Positions 11,087 through 23,044 of a stretch of 64,000 nucleotides of DNA are shown piece by piece (positions within the stretch are counted from its first letter, which is position 1; the number at the start of each line of letters is the position of its first letter). The notes under the pieces were generated by a model that ran no database searches, had not been told where the DNA came from, and worked only from the letters and a program-made list of their open reading frames with translations. Both the position numbers and the translations under genes were made by a program. This DNA is from Sialis fuliginosa (taxonomy: Eukaryota; Arthropoda; Insecta; Megaloptera; Sialidae), in contig OY540821.1 of NCBI GenBank assembly GCA_961205875.1, positions 2,914,001 through 2,978,000 on the forward strand. The letters run 5' to 3'.

Positions 11087-11608
11087 TAGTAAAAGCTCTT
11101 TATTCGCGGGGTATATGTTCCATAAATATGGCGCGAATACAGAAACCGTGAATACGGAATGGTAATTTATATGGGATTATAGGGGATACGTTCCTAGGTG
11201 ACAAAATAAATAAACAAATACAATATAAAAAAATCAATTTAATTGAAGTTTTTGACCATATTGATTAATTATTATCTTCAGGCTTAGGCAATGGTTTAAA
11301 GAATTTTGTAATTTTTTCTTGCTTGGCAGTTTTTAAAAGCTCCTTCAATTCAGACTGATATTCAGCAGTGGCATTAGAAATTTGCCTCTTAAAAATAAGA
11401 CTTCGTTCCATAGACGGATCAATTTTCATAAAGAAATCACAAAGCTCATTTGCCATTCTTAAACCTTCACTAAGATTTTTCAAATTAAATGTCACGTTTC
11501 CTGATTAGATCCGCGAATAAAGAAATCTTTAGCCGCGAATATAGGAATTGGGTCGCAGTTTTTTAATCCGCGAATAGTGAAAACGCGAATAAGGAGCTTC
11601 GTTTATAG
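11087..11608 (-). mobile_element. Internally deleted pogo/Tigger-like transposon
   Basis: Ends TAGTAAAAGCTCTTTATTCG and, read from the other side, CTATAAACGAAGCTCCTTAT, with TA at 11085-11086 and 11609-11610. GCGAATA motifs repeat just inside both ends. The interior keeps only the C-terminal coding part of the transposase, so it is non-autonomous. TA duplication and this style of terminus fit the pogo/Tigger branch of Tc1/mariner. Confidence 0.75.
11265..11495 (-). pseudogene. C-terminal remnant of pogo/Tigger transposase
   Basis: 76 codons lying within the TIR element 11087-11608. The text (ANELCDFFMKIDPSMERS, later AEYQSELKELL) follows the pattern of Tigger/jerky-type transposase tails, where an aromatic-rich helix precedes a conserved DP..ERS block. 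It ends with QEKITKFFKPLPKPEDNN. QEKITKFF fits the PCNA-binding PIP box (Qxx[I/L/M]xxFF), a feature reported for Drosophila pogo transposase. The DNA-binding and DDE catalytic parts are absent, so no transposition activity is expected. The frame is intact to its stop, suggesting modest age. The family assignment is from pattern recognition, not a search. Confidence 0.7.
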
Positions 11609-11829
11609 TACTCATATATATTTTTGCAATTAAATTATTATGTAATCTATTGAAAATTGTATACGTAAATTTTGTGGCAATAAATATTTGATATTCCGAA
11701 TTTTAGTATTTAAATATATTAAACTTGATAGAAAAAGATAACCAATGATGTTTGTCTTTAAATTTGGAATCTGTTGTAAGCGATTCTAGCCTTTAGGGTG
11801 CCAGACGAGTTCTGCAGGCGACTGTACCT

Positions 11830-11985
11830 AGGTACTTTACTTAAAGAGCTGTAATTACTAAAGTTTCCATCTAAATGATTTAAAATTTGAATACGTAAAA
11901 GTAGACTTTAAAACAAAAATTTTAAGACTATTCTGAAGTTGGTGTGATTTATAATTACAGAGTTCTATGTCACCAAAAAAATGAT
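11830..11985 (-). repeat. P repeat, single unit
   Basis: Contains AATTACAGAGTTCTATGTCA and the upstream AAATGATTTAAAATTTGAA text shared with the other P units. Confidence 0.7.
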
Positions 11986-12454
11986 TATGATTTAACTGTT
12001 ATAAAAACTTTTCATTTATATTTAATTGTGTAAAACTATAAAATAAAGTACATAGTTATAGGTTTTATTAATTTAGGTTATGAGGAATTTTTTAATTAAA
12101 AATTAAATTGATTTTTTGCAAAATATACTTTAAGTAAAAGTTAATGACAAATATTTAGACGTTATCTTGAATCAGAATAGTGATAATTATTTTTGTAATT
12201 TCATCTCTAATGTGACAAGTTTATATTAATTTACTTTTTTAAATATAGAAAGGTTAAACACAAATATATGTAACAAAATTCATAAATTTTTTTAAATGTA
12301 ATTTACTCGCAAATCATTAACACTATGTATATTATATAAATAGATTTTTTATGCATATTTTTAAAGTATACATATTCAATAATATGTAAAAAAAATTAAG
12401 TCAAAATTTCTAACCATATTCATATAGATATTGATAAAATATTTATTTATTTTT
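11986..12454. other. AT-rich, nothing firm
   Basis: A ~40-bp stretch near 12290-12330 (CGCAAATCATTAACACTAT) recurs near 13780. No gene was seen. Confidence 0.45.
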
Positions 12455-14405
12455 TTCCGATAACCCATCTCAAAATTTGAATGCGAAAATGGAGAAAAAT
12501 ATTTTTTGGTCGTCACATCAAGGCTCGTAACTTTACAATTTTTTTATATTTTTCAATAAAAATTGATATTGAATAATTAGAATATAATATACATAAAAAA
12601 ATGTTCTCTATATCATTTCAAAATCATCAAAATCGTATGTAAGGGAGAGACGTGACATCCCAAAATATTTTTTTTCAAGATATCTTTCCCCTCCAATATT
12701 CACATATGCAATAACTTCATTGGATTCTTTAAGTATGTATATACCGGGTGTTCCAGACCACCCGTCCACTATGTTTTACGCCCAAACTATTGAAGATAGA
12801 GTTTTATGATAAAAAATTTACTATATATATCGACCCTAAAGAATTTCAGGAAAATGTTTTCAACCCCCTAAAACTCCTCCTTGGGGGGTAGTTTGAGGGG
12901 TACATGCCCGTTTCTCAGCAAAATCAAATAGAACGGTATATCCAAAAGTAGATCATTTTGAAGATCACATAAAAGTAAGAAACTTTTGTAAAAAAAAATG
13001 TTTCATACATTCAATTGTTTAGAAAATATGGCGACTTGATCCTAAATTTTAGGATTTTACTAAAATTGCTCTAGTTTCGTTAAATATTAATGAAATTTTA
13101 TTTTTAAAATTTGTTTTGAAAGTAGAAACAACGAACTTTCTAATGATGTATGATTATTTGAGATTTGGATAATTTAAAGTGTCATACGCGATATATCAAA
13201 AATTCAAAACTTCAATTAGGGATAATTCAAAAATTTTAAATGGAATGGTATATCAATTAGTACTTTATCTTAAAAAATATATTTAAATTAACAACTTTTG
13301 TTAAGAAAATTTTAAATTTTATTAAAAAAAAATAAATTTTAATTTTAAATTTTAATTTTTTGAATTATCCCTAATTGAAGATTTGAATTTTTGATATGTC
13401 GCGTATGACACTTTAAATTATCCAAATCTCAAATAATCATACATCATTAGAAAGTTCGTTGTTTCTACTTTCAAAACAAATTTTAAAAATAAAATTTAAT
13501 TTATATTTAACGAAGCTAGAGCAATTTTAGTAAAACCCTAAAATTTAGGATCAAGTCGCCATTATAACAAAGTGATTTAAAACAAAAAAAAGAAATCTAA
13601 GAATTATGTTGTTTTCAGGACGATTTTTTTCCTATTTTTCCTGTACTACTACCCGATCCTGAAATAAAAAGTTATACCTGTGAAATTTTTTTTCAAACAT
13701 TAACAATTTTTTCATCCGTCACAGTGGCTTTCCTCCTTAATACAAAAAATTCATCAGTTTTTTTTAAATGTATTTTTCTCGCAATCATTAACACTATATA
13801 GTTAAACGTCTGGTAGAAGTCCGACTGTATAGATGTTACCCTGTAACGTAACACGATCCCTATAACCGATATTTTCGATAAACATTCGGCCCAAGTCTCC
13901 ACACAGCAGTTACCTAAAACTGGATGCTGCATTTACTTAAATATAGAATCATTTACATTTTCTACAAACCCAAAGGGTGTTGACCTACGAGTATTAAATA
14001 ATATATGTGTTTATATTTAAACGACTCAAAATACTGCATTTGTTTGCATGTTTAGTAACGTTCACAAGCCAAAACTAGTAAGGGAGAGTTAAAAAAAGAA
14101 CGTCTGCTGTGCCCGGGGTTAATTGCAAAATTAATATCAACCAAATAAATTAGACTTGACTCAAAGGGGAAAGCCGTTGTGATGGGTAAAAAAACTGACA
14201 ATGTTTGGGAATTTTTTTCACGGGTATAACTAATTATTTTAGGATCGGGTACAAGATATTTTATTAATTAAGTATATATTCAACTTATTCATTACCAATT
14301 TTTATTGAAAATTTTTAAAAATTAACAAAGTTATGAGCCTCGATGTGACGACAAACAAAATATTTTTGTCCATGGTTCCATCGAAATTTTGGAATGGGTT
14401 ATTAG
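12455..14405. repeat. Composite inverted repeat
   Basis: Text at about 12455-12580 (ATAACCCATCTCAAAATTT, TCACATCAAGGCTCGTAACT) is mirrored at about 14270-14405. Between them are a lone TIR-like start CCGGGTGTTCCAGACCACCC at 12744 with no visible partner, and the fold-back 13028-13562. The whole looks like several elements inserted into each other. Confidence 0.5.
13028..13562. mobile_element. Fold-back element, about 535 bp
   Basis: Left arm ATGGCGACTTGATCCTAAAT and right arm ending ATTTAGGATCAAGTCGCCAT. The arms extend about 240 bp toward a short AT-rich centre (shared GTGTCATACGCGA.ATATC, AATTAGGGATAATTCAAA). No clear target duplication and no coding sequence. Confidence 0.75.
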
Positions 14406-15007
14406 TAGAGGGAATAGAGACATAAAAAGTGATGAATAGTGATGCATTCGGGAAGTTGGATTTTTTTGGATTTTATCTTTATATGTTCGAAGACGAGTTG
14501 AAAGTCAAAAATTTGGAAAAATCGGCCATGTGCGTCACGAGAAAATTGCATAATTGTGCATTTTTGATACATTTCAGGTGTATCGCTACACAGTTATTGA
14601 AATATCTCCGGTTCTATAGGTATTAGGAAAAAAAAAATTAAAATACTTATAAGACTATAGAACTGCATAGGTAGTATTACTTTTCAAACGCATCATAACC
14701 TTAAAAATAAAAAAAATGTCGAAAAACTTTTTTTATCACTAATAATTCAATAATTAACGTAAAAATGAAGGGATTTTTACGAAAATAAGAGGAAATATGT
14801 ATTTTTATGCTATAAATACATGATAAAGTTTTCAAAAATAAAATTTTATTTTTACACCCACAATCGGCCATTTTTGAAAAAAATGGAAAATCTCGCCATT
14901 TAATGAGAAAACGGCGTAGGGTAATAACGTTAACAGATTTTGTTTGTTGCATTACTAGAATCTGATTTTTAAAAAAATATTGTGAATTAATATCGGGCGT
15001 TAATGGG
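14406..15007. other. AT-rich, nothing recognised
   Basis: Two short open frames (around 14429 and 14701) have no protein-like features. No repeat partner was found. Confidence 0.45.
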
Positions 15008-15145
15008 TTAAAGGACTGTAACTACTAAACTATTATTTGAAATGATTTTTAATATGAACACGTAAAACTAGATAATATAATAAACATTTTAATACCATTT
15101 TGATGTATTTTTGAATTATAATTTCAGAGTTCTATGTCACGTTTT
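15008..15145 (-). repeat. P repeat, single unit
   Basis: Carries AATTTCAGAGTTCTATGTCA and flanking P text. Confidence 0.7.
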
Positions 15146-15741
15146 TTTGTATTTATCTATGTATTGAGTAAATTATTATTTTATTTCATTGTTTATACAC
15201 TTTTAACATTAATTTTTGTATTGTCTTGAAACGGCTTTCACAAAAATGAAAAGACTCCGGTGCACTTTTACAAAACAGATGCATTATTATTGATATTTTT
15301 ACTGCACGATCAATGGACCATTGATGCTGTGCTAATGGAGAAAGTCACGTATTGTTTATTAATATTATTTTAACGAAGTACACCTGTATCACTTTTATAA
15401 TACAAGTTCAATGTCTTTTTTTTTAACAAATATACCTATGTAAATACTATAATGTGCAACCGATTTGCCCTAATTATACTAGAAATTTTATTCATTTTAT
15501 TTCAATGTTAATATTAAATTGAAAAATCTAGTAGTTGCGCCAAGTCTGTCAGAGTTGCATTTATCTATATCAGTTTAAAGGGTAATTTGAAATTTTAGGG
15601 GATGGCTAATATTGTACATACATATTAATTATTTTTAAATTCCACAAAAATAAATTTGAACAAACAAAATTATAAACTCACCCCCCCCCCCCACCACGAC
15701 TACTTCACACAGTTAAATTATTTAATAATGTGAGATAATTA
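15146..15741. other. AT-rich, nothing recognised
   Basis: A C-run lies at about 15682-15692. No gene was seen. Confidence 0.45.
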
Positions 15742-15968
15742 AGATACTGGCACTAGTTTTGAATTATACCCCCGTGTTGGACACTTGTTTAATTAAATGT
15801 ACTAAATTAGAAATATTTGTTGATATTTCATTAAGTACTGCCATTACTGAATCTATAGACACTTAACTCTAAAACATCTTAATTTGATAATATATATAAT
15901 AATGGGTGTCAAAATGGTGGACATTCAAACTAATTATTAGTGAAATGTAGGTATTTATTAATTATTAT

Positions 15969-16259
15969 TAGAGATTGGAAAAATAGTTTTTCGACTATTG
16001 CATAAAAATGCATTTATTGTAATTTTTATTACATATCTCCACCGTTTTCAGAAAACTGGTTTGATTGAACACAATTTGAAATCAACTATTTGCAACTACC
16101 TTTCCAACTATTTTAAAACTATTTGCGACACTTTTTACTACTTCGTTTGCACTAATTATTATTAAATCGTAAAAAAAAACTATTTACCAACTATTCTCCG
16201 AAAAAAAATTCAACTAGTAACTATTTCATTGAAAATAACAACTATTTTTCCAATCTCTA
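15969..16259 (+). mobile_element. hAT-type MITE with 8-bp target duplication
   Basis: 291 bp with ends TAGAGATTGGAAAAATAGTT/...CTATTTTTCCAATCTCTA, flanked by exact ATTATTAT at 15961-15968 and 16260-16267. Same family as 9297-9574, opposite orientation. Non-coding. Confidence 0.85.
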
Positions 16260-16471
16260 ATTATTATATTACCATAGCATCTGTTTACATTGTTAACAAT
16301 ATTACGATTCTTTATTTTATAACTTGTGTGTCGTAACTTACCATTAGCAAGTGTCCATCACAGGGTGTTTATTGTTGGTTTTACTTTATCCTTAACTGGA
16401 GAAAAACAAACGAAATAAAAGGCTGCAATAAAAAAATAATTCGGGCAAGACATACACGAGTGTATGCCATA

Positions 16472-17562
16472 AGGGTTCCGAAGTACGTACTACGTGAAAT
16501 GTTTGGAACCACTTACAGGTGTTTAAGTTAATGTTTAAATATAAAAAAGTGTCAAGTTCTACTAATTGAGATCTATATTTTGACATACCACATGCTTAGA
16601 TATCAAAAAAAAAAATTTTATGACGCCCCTCCCTATAATTCCAAAATTTAAAATTATATTGTTGACTTTAGTATTTGTCGTTAGTAGTCCCACCAAAGCC
16701 TCGTTACCAAATTTTTTTCAGATTTTTTGAGCCAGTAGTTACAGAGATAGAGTAGGGGGGGACAAAATAAAACACTGCTTTTAGCCTCCTACAGGTGCCA
16801 TTTTTGAGTTAGAAAAAAAATAAAAAATATAGTCATGTTCTACGAATTGAGATGTACATTTTGACATATCACATGCCTAGATATGAAAATAAAAATTTTT
16901 AATTCTCTTACACCCCTCCCTATTATTCCAAAATTTAAAATTATATTGTTGACTTTAGTATTTGTCGTTGGTAGTCCCACCAAAACCTCGTTACCAAATT
17001 TTTTTCAGATTTTTTGAGCCGGTAGTTACAGAGTTAGAGGGGGGGGGGACAAAATAAAATACTGCTTTTAGCCCCCTACAGGCGTCATTTTTGAGTTAGA
17101 AAAAAAATAAAAAATAGGGGCATATTCTACTAATTGAGACGTAAATTTTGACGTGCCACACGTCTTGGTATACAATTTTTTTGTTTTTTTGGATTTGCTT
17201 TAAAGCCCCCTACAGGCACCATTTTTGATTTAGAAAAAAAATAAAAAAAGGGTCAAATTCCGCTTGTTGGGTTATACATTTTAACGTGCCACATGCCTTG
17301 GTATAAAAAAAATATTTTTTTTACCTAGCTTTAGCTCCTTATTGCCCCCCCTGAAAAATTATTTATTCAATAAATTTGTACATATTTTACTAGAGGGTGT
17401 CATTTTACATGTTCAGTAAAAATTTCAAGTTTCTAGCTTATATAGTTTACGAGCTATTTAGCTTTGAGTGAAAAGGACGGACGGACGGACGGACGGACGG
17501 ACGGACGGACGGACATACGGACGGACGACAAAGCGATATTAATAGGGTTTCTTCGGAACCCT
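16472..17562. mobile_element. TIR element with (ACGG)n, array copy 1
   Basis: Ends AGGGTTCCGAAG/CTTCGGAACCCT are perfect 12-bp inverted repeats. Inside are four internal subrepeats (two of ~300 bp, two shorter) that share TTTTGAC(A/G)T..CACATGC-like text. An (ACGG)n run lies at about 17475-17525, close to the right end. Elements with this kind of end and a GTCC/ACGG microsatellite are widespread in insects, notably Lepidoptera. No coding sequence. Confidence 0.75.
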
Positions 17563-17872
17563 AATAAAAACGAGTGTCATTTTTGAAATATTTTTTTGCC
17601 AACGATTCTAGTTGAAAAAATAGCTACTCATAGTATCGTGAATATCTCCTAGAAATTTCACAATAATCGGACTAACCGTTTAGAGATACAAGTGCAAGGG
17701 TAAATAAATTTAAAAAATATATTTTTTTAAATAGCTAAAAATAATTTCTCTAACATAAGTTAAGTAAACTTAAATTGGAAATGGAAAAGAGAAATTATAA
17801 TTTAGAAAATTAGGACATTTTGATTTTTATTTATTAAAAATTCGGGCAAGACATACACGAGTGTATGCCATA

Positions 17873-18964
17873 AGGGTTCCGAAGTACGTACTACGTGAAA
17901 TGTTTGGAACCACTTACAGGTGTTTAAGTTAATGTTTAAATATAAAAAAGTGTCAAGTTCTACTAATTGAGATCTATATTTTGACATACCACATGCTTAG
18001 ATATCAAAAAAAAAAATTTTATGACGCCCCTCCCTATAATTCCAAAATTTAAAATTATATTGTTGACTTTAGTATTTGTCGTTAGTAGTCCCACCAAAGC
18101 CTCGTTACCAAATTTTTTTCAGATTTTTTGAGCCAGTAGTTACAGAGATAGAGTAGGGGGGGACAAAATAAAACACTGCTTTTAGCCTCCTACAGGTGCC
18201 ATTTTTGAGTTAGAAAAAAAATAAAAAATATAGTCATGTTCTACGAATTGAGATGTACATTTTGACATATCACATGCCTAGATATGAAAATAAAAATTTT
18301 TAATTCTCTTACACCCCTCCCTATTATTCCAAAATTTAAAATTATATTGTTGACTTTAGTATTTGTCGTTGGTAGTCCCACCAAAACCTCGTTACCAAAT
18401 TTTTTTCAGATTTTTTGAGCCGGTAGTTACAGAGTTAGAGGGGGGGGGGGACAAAATAAAATACTGCTTTTAGCCCCCTACAGGCGTCATTTTTGAGTTA
18501 GAAAAAAAATAAAAAATAGGGGCATATTCTACTAATTGAGACGTAAATTTTGACGTGCCACACGTCTTGGTATACAATTTTTTTGTTTTTTTGGATTTGC
18601 TTTAAAGCCCCCTACAGGCACCATTTTTGATTTAGAAAAAAAATAAAAAAAGGGTCAAATTCCGCTTGTTGGGTTATACATTTTAACGTGCCACATGCCT
18701 TGGTATAAAAAAAATATTTTTTTTACCTAGCTTTAGCTCCTTATTGCCCCCCCTGAAAAATTATTTATTCAATAAATTTGTACATATTTTACTAGAGGGT
18801 GTCATTTTACATGTTCAGTAAAAATTTCAAGTTTCTAGCTTATATAGTTTACGAGCTATTTAGCTTTGAGTGAAAAGGACGGACGGACGGACGGACGGAC
18901 GGACGGACGGACGGACATACGGACGGACGACAAAGCGATATTAATAGGGTTTCTTCGGAACCCT
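17873..18964. mobile_element. TIR element with (ACGG)n, array copy 2
   Basis: Same ends and order as copy 1, nearly identical to it. The G-run before ACAAAATAAAATACTGC is slightly longer. Confidence 0.75.
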
Positions 18965-19274
18965 AATAAAAACGAGTGTCATTTTTGAAATATTTTTTTG
19001 CCAACGATTCTAGTTGAAAAAATAGCTACTCATAGTATCGTGAATATCTCCTAGAAATTTCACAATAATCGGACTAACCGTTTAGAGATACAAGTGCAAG
19101 GGTAAATAAATTTAAAAAATATATTTTTTTAAATAGCTAAAAATAATTTCTCTAACATAAGTTAAGTAAACTTAAATTGGAAATGGAAAAGAGAAATTAT
19201 AATTTAGAAAATTAGGACATTTTGATTTTTATTTATTAAAAATTCGGGCAAGACATACACGAGTGTATGCCATA

Positions 19275-20362
19275 AGGGTTCCGAAGTACGTACTACGTGA
19301 AATGTTTGGAACCACTTACAGGTGTTTAAGTTAATGTTTAAATATAAAAAAGTGTCAAGTTCTACTAATTGAGATCTATATTTTGACATACCACATGCTT
19401 AGATATCAAAAAAAAAAAATTTATGACGCCCCTCCCTATAATTCCAAAATTTAAAATTATATTGTTGACTTTAGTATTTGTCGTTGGTAGTCCCACCAAA
19501 GCCTCGTTACCAAATTTTTTTCAGATTTTTTGAGCCAGTAGTTACAGAGATAGAGTAGGGGGGGACAAAATAAAACACTGCTTTTAGCCTCCTACAGGTG
19601 CCATTTTTGAGTTAGAAAAAAAATAAAAAATATGGTCATGTTCTACGAATTGAGATGTACATTTTGACATATCTCATGCCTAGATATGAAAATAAAATTT
19701 TTAAATTCTCTTACACCCCTCCCTATTATTCCAAAATTTAAAATTATATTGTTGACTTTAGTATTTGTCGTTGGTAGTCCCACCAAAACCTCGTTACCAA
19801 ATTTTTTTCAGATTTTTTGAGCCGGTAGTTACAGAGTTAGAGGGGGGGGGGGACAAAATAAAATACTGCTTTTAGCCCCCTACAGGCGTCATTTTTGAGT
19901 TAGAAAAAAAATAAAAAATAGGGGCATATTCTACTAATTGAGACGTAAATTTTGACGTGCCACACGTCTTGGTATACAATTTTTTTGTTTTTTTGGATTT
20001 GCTTTAAAGCCCCCTACAGGCACCATTTTTGATTTAGAAAAAAAATAAAAAAAGGGTCAAATTCCGCTTGTTGGGTTATACATTTTAACGTGCCACATGC
20101 CTTGGTATAAAAAAAATATTTTTTTTACCTAGCTTTAGCTCCTTATTGCCCCCCCTGAAAAATTATTTATTCAATAAATTTGTACATATTTTACTAGAGG
20201 GTGTCATTTTACATGTTCAGTAAAAATTTCAAGTTTCTAGCTTATATAGTTTACGAGCTATTTAGCTTTGAGTGAAAAGGACGGACGGACGGACGGACGG
20301 ACGGACGGACGGACATACGGACGGACGACAAAGCGATATTAATAGGGTTTCTTCGGAACCCT
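19275..20362. mobile_element. TIR element with (ACGG)n, array copy 3
   Basis: Same ends and order as copies 1 and 2, with a few substitutions (for example GTTGGTAGTCCC in the first subrepeat, where copies 1 and 2 have GTTAGTAGTCCC). Confidence 0.75.
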
Positions 20363-20672
20363 AATAAAAACGAGTGTCATTTTTGAAATATTTTTTTGCC
20401 AACGATTCTAGTTGAAAAAATAGCTACTCATAGTATCGTGAATATCTCCTAGAAATTTCACAATAATCGGACTAACCGTTTAGAGATACAAGTGCAAGGG
20501 TAAATAAATTTAAAAAATATATTTTTTTAAATAGCTAAAAATAATTTCTCTAACATAAGTTAAGTAAACTTAAATTGGAAATGGAAAAGAGAAATTATAA
20601 TTTAGAAAATTAGGACATTTTGATTTTTATTTATTAAAAATTCGGGCAAGACATACACGAGTGTATGCCATA

Positions 20673-21759
20673 AGGGTTCCGAAGTACGTACTACGTGAAA
20701 TGTTTGGAACCACTTACAGGTGCATTTTTAAGTTAAAGTTAAAATATAAAAAAGTGTCAAGTTCTACTGATTGAGATCTATATTCGGACATACCACATGC
20801 CTAGATATCAAAAAAAAAAAATTTATGACGCCCCTCCCTATAATTCCAAAATTTAAAATTATATTGTTGACTTTAGTATTTGTCGTTGGTAGTCCCACCA
20901 AAGCCTCGTTACCAAATTTTTTTCAGATTTTTTGAGCCAGTAGTTACAGAGATAGAGGGGGGGGGGGACAAAATAAAACACTGCTTTTAGCCCCCTACAG
21001 GTGCCATTTTTGAGTTAGAAAAAAAAAAAAATATGGTCATGTTCTACGAATTGAGATGTACATTTTGACATATCACATGCCTAGATATGAAAATAAAAAT
21101 TTTAAATTCTCTTACACCCCTCCCTACTATTCCAAAATTTAAAATTATATTATTGACTTTAGTATTTGTCGTTGGTAGTCCCACCAAAACCTCGTTACCA
21201 AATTTTTTTCAGATTTTTTGAGCAGGTAGTTACAGAGTTAGAGGGGGGGGGGACAAAATAAAATACTGCTTTTAGCCCCCTACAGGCGCCATTTTTGAGT
21301 TAGAAAAAAAATAAAAAATAGGGGCATATTCTACTAATTGAGACATAAATTTTGACGTGCCACACGTCTTGGTATACAATTTTTTTGTTTTTTTGGATTT
21401 GCTTTAAAGCCCCCTACAGGCACCATTTTTGATTTAGAAAAAAAATAAAAAAAGGGTCAAATTCCGCTTGTTTGGTTATACATTTTAACGTGCCACATGC
21501 CTTGGTATAAAAAAAAATATTTTTTTTACCTAGCTTTAGCTCCTTATTGCCCCCCCTGAAAAATTATTTATTCAATAAATTTATACTTATTTTACTAGAG
21601 GGTGTCATTTTACATGTTCAGTAAAAATTTCAAGTTTCTAGCTTATATAGTTTACGAGCTATTTAGCTTTGAGTGAAAAGGACGGACGGACGGACGGACG
21701 GACGGACGGACATACGGACGGACGACAAAGCGATATTAATAGGGTTTCTTCGGAACCCT
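20673..21759. mobile_element. TIR element with (ACGG)n, array copy 4 (most diverged)
   Basis: Same ends. It differs from copies 1-3 near its start (TGCATTTTTAAGTTAAAG) and has a shorter (ACGG)n run. It is followed directly by resumed K-repeat sequence, so it marks one edge of the array. Confidence 0.75.
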
Positions 21760-21892
21760 AAAAACTATATTTGAGGACTTTGGTAATTAAATTGATTTAA
21801 TGAAGAGGTATTTGATTTAAAAAGGAGCCCATCAATCTCAAAAAACAGTATACCTTGCTTTTAAAGCGGCCAAGACTGGTGCCAGTACTTTA

Positions 21893-22311
21893 TCTCTATA
21901 TTGTTTTAAATACATTTTTAGATAACTATATGCAAATTATTTCGATATTTGCATATGTGGTAAACAGTAGTTAGAATGGAATAAAAATATATTTTTTTTA
22001 AAACCACAGCTGTATTTAATTTTAACTAGAACGTGTATTTGTAATTATTTTGAAAATTAAAATTCATGTGTGGTTTTCTAAAAAAACTTAAGGTCGGATA
22101 AAAAATAAAAATACAAGAAAGTTGCTGCTAATTTTTAAAGTTACATAAGATAAAAAAAATGTGTATAAAATTAATGAAAATTATCAAAAATGTTAACGAT
22201 TTTATAATTGATACATGGGCGTAGTTAAAATGGGGGACTTAAGTCAATTTAATCGTAAAAGAAACAAAAATATTAAACTTGATATTAATCTATAATATAT
22301 TATATACAGTT
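21893..22311. other. AT-rich, nothing recognised
   Basis: No gene or repeat partner was seen. Confidence 0.45.
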
Positions 22312-22450
22312 GATATGGATCTTGGCTTCTGGGTGTTAGAAAGAGCCCTGAAGATGTCCACTGCAATGTGTGACGAAACGTTGGCCGATAACACGACCAA
22401 ACCGACGCGGTTTACACCCAGAAGCCAAGATCCATATCAAGATCACCGCG
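22312..22450 (+). repeat. Hairpin element with 25-bp perfect arms and CTGANGA/GAAA core
   Basis: Arms at 22312-22336 and 22414-22438 are exact complements over 25 bp (core GATCTTGGCTTCTGGGTGT). Between them lies CTGAAGA (22348-22354), T, GTC...GAC and GAAA (22375-22378). The element is GC-richer than its surroundings and a partial copy is at 10470. This block (...GACGAAACGTTGGCC) resembles conserved segments found in retroelements of many animals, but I cannot assign a family. Confidence 0.7.
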
Positions 22451-23042
22451 GAAGCCTCAAGACTTGTATATATACAGTTGAATAAATACTAATAAAATTC
22501 AATGCCTACACACCCCTAATCTTCTTATTAGTACGCCACTGAAAAAAAAAAAAATAATATTTATTTTATTATAAAAACATTTCACGAAAAAAAGCTTTGT
22601 AATTGTAGTAAAAATAGTCGAATATTGATAAATAAAAAAACATTTAAAGATTGAAATATCTTCTTTCCAATACTTTTCATACATTCCATTTTAATTCATT
22701 TTTTGCATAGATATTATTTATATGAAAAGTAAATCGCATAAAACGAAATGTTATTTATATGTCGATAAATCTTAATTTTCCCTCGATTGATGCGCCTCTG
22801 GATAAAATAGTTATTTAATGAAATAATAGTTACAATAAAACACAAGTACATATAATGTCTGTAAGAGTAATTCAACTAATTGTTTAATTTCAAAATAATT
22901 AGACATACGTTTAAATTGTAACGACCAAAAAAACATGTATCATGAAACATTTAAACTATTATAAATGTGGGAAATTTATAGCATTTCTATAACTATGAGA
23001 ATCATTCAGAAGGCAATATGATTACATAAACCATATACAACA
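22451..23042. other. AT-rich, nothing recognised
   Basis: No gene or repeat was identified. Confidence 0.45.
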
Positions 23043-23044
23043 TA

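Larger units (their letters stand above)
16438..21760. repeat. Tandem array of four 1.4-kb composite units
   Basis: The landmark TCGGGCAAGACATACACGAG occurs at 16441, 17842, 19244 and 20642, giving unit lengths of 1401, 1402 and 1398 bp. Each unit is a 1.09-kb TIR element plus a ~0.28-kb spacer; the fourth unit lacks the spacer. Units 1-3 look almost identical apart from homopolymer lengths, and unit 4 is slightly diverged. The repeated 61-64-codon frames on the minus strand are repeat text. The spacer is homologous to the array at 7081-8320. Confidence 0.9.
15742..21890 (+). mobile_element. K-family MITE split by two later insertions
   Basis: The left end AGATACTGGCACTAG follows TA at 15740. 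The right end ...GACTGGTGCCAGTACTT is followed by TA at 21891. Removing the hAT MITE at 15969-16259 and the 1.4-kb-unit array at 16438-21760 leaves a K copy of normal length and order, so K is the oldest layer here. Confidence 0.8.

Noticed and set aside
16392-19389. Repeated 61-64-codon frames MSKYRSQLVELDTF...
   Set aside because: They are copies of the 1.4-kb tandem unit; no protein-like conservation beyond the DNA identity.
22348-22380. Canonical hammerhead ribozyme
   Set aside because: One extra base separates CTGANGA from stem II and no proper stems I and III with a cleavage site were found.
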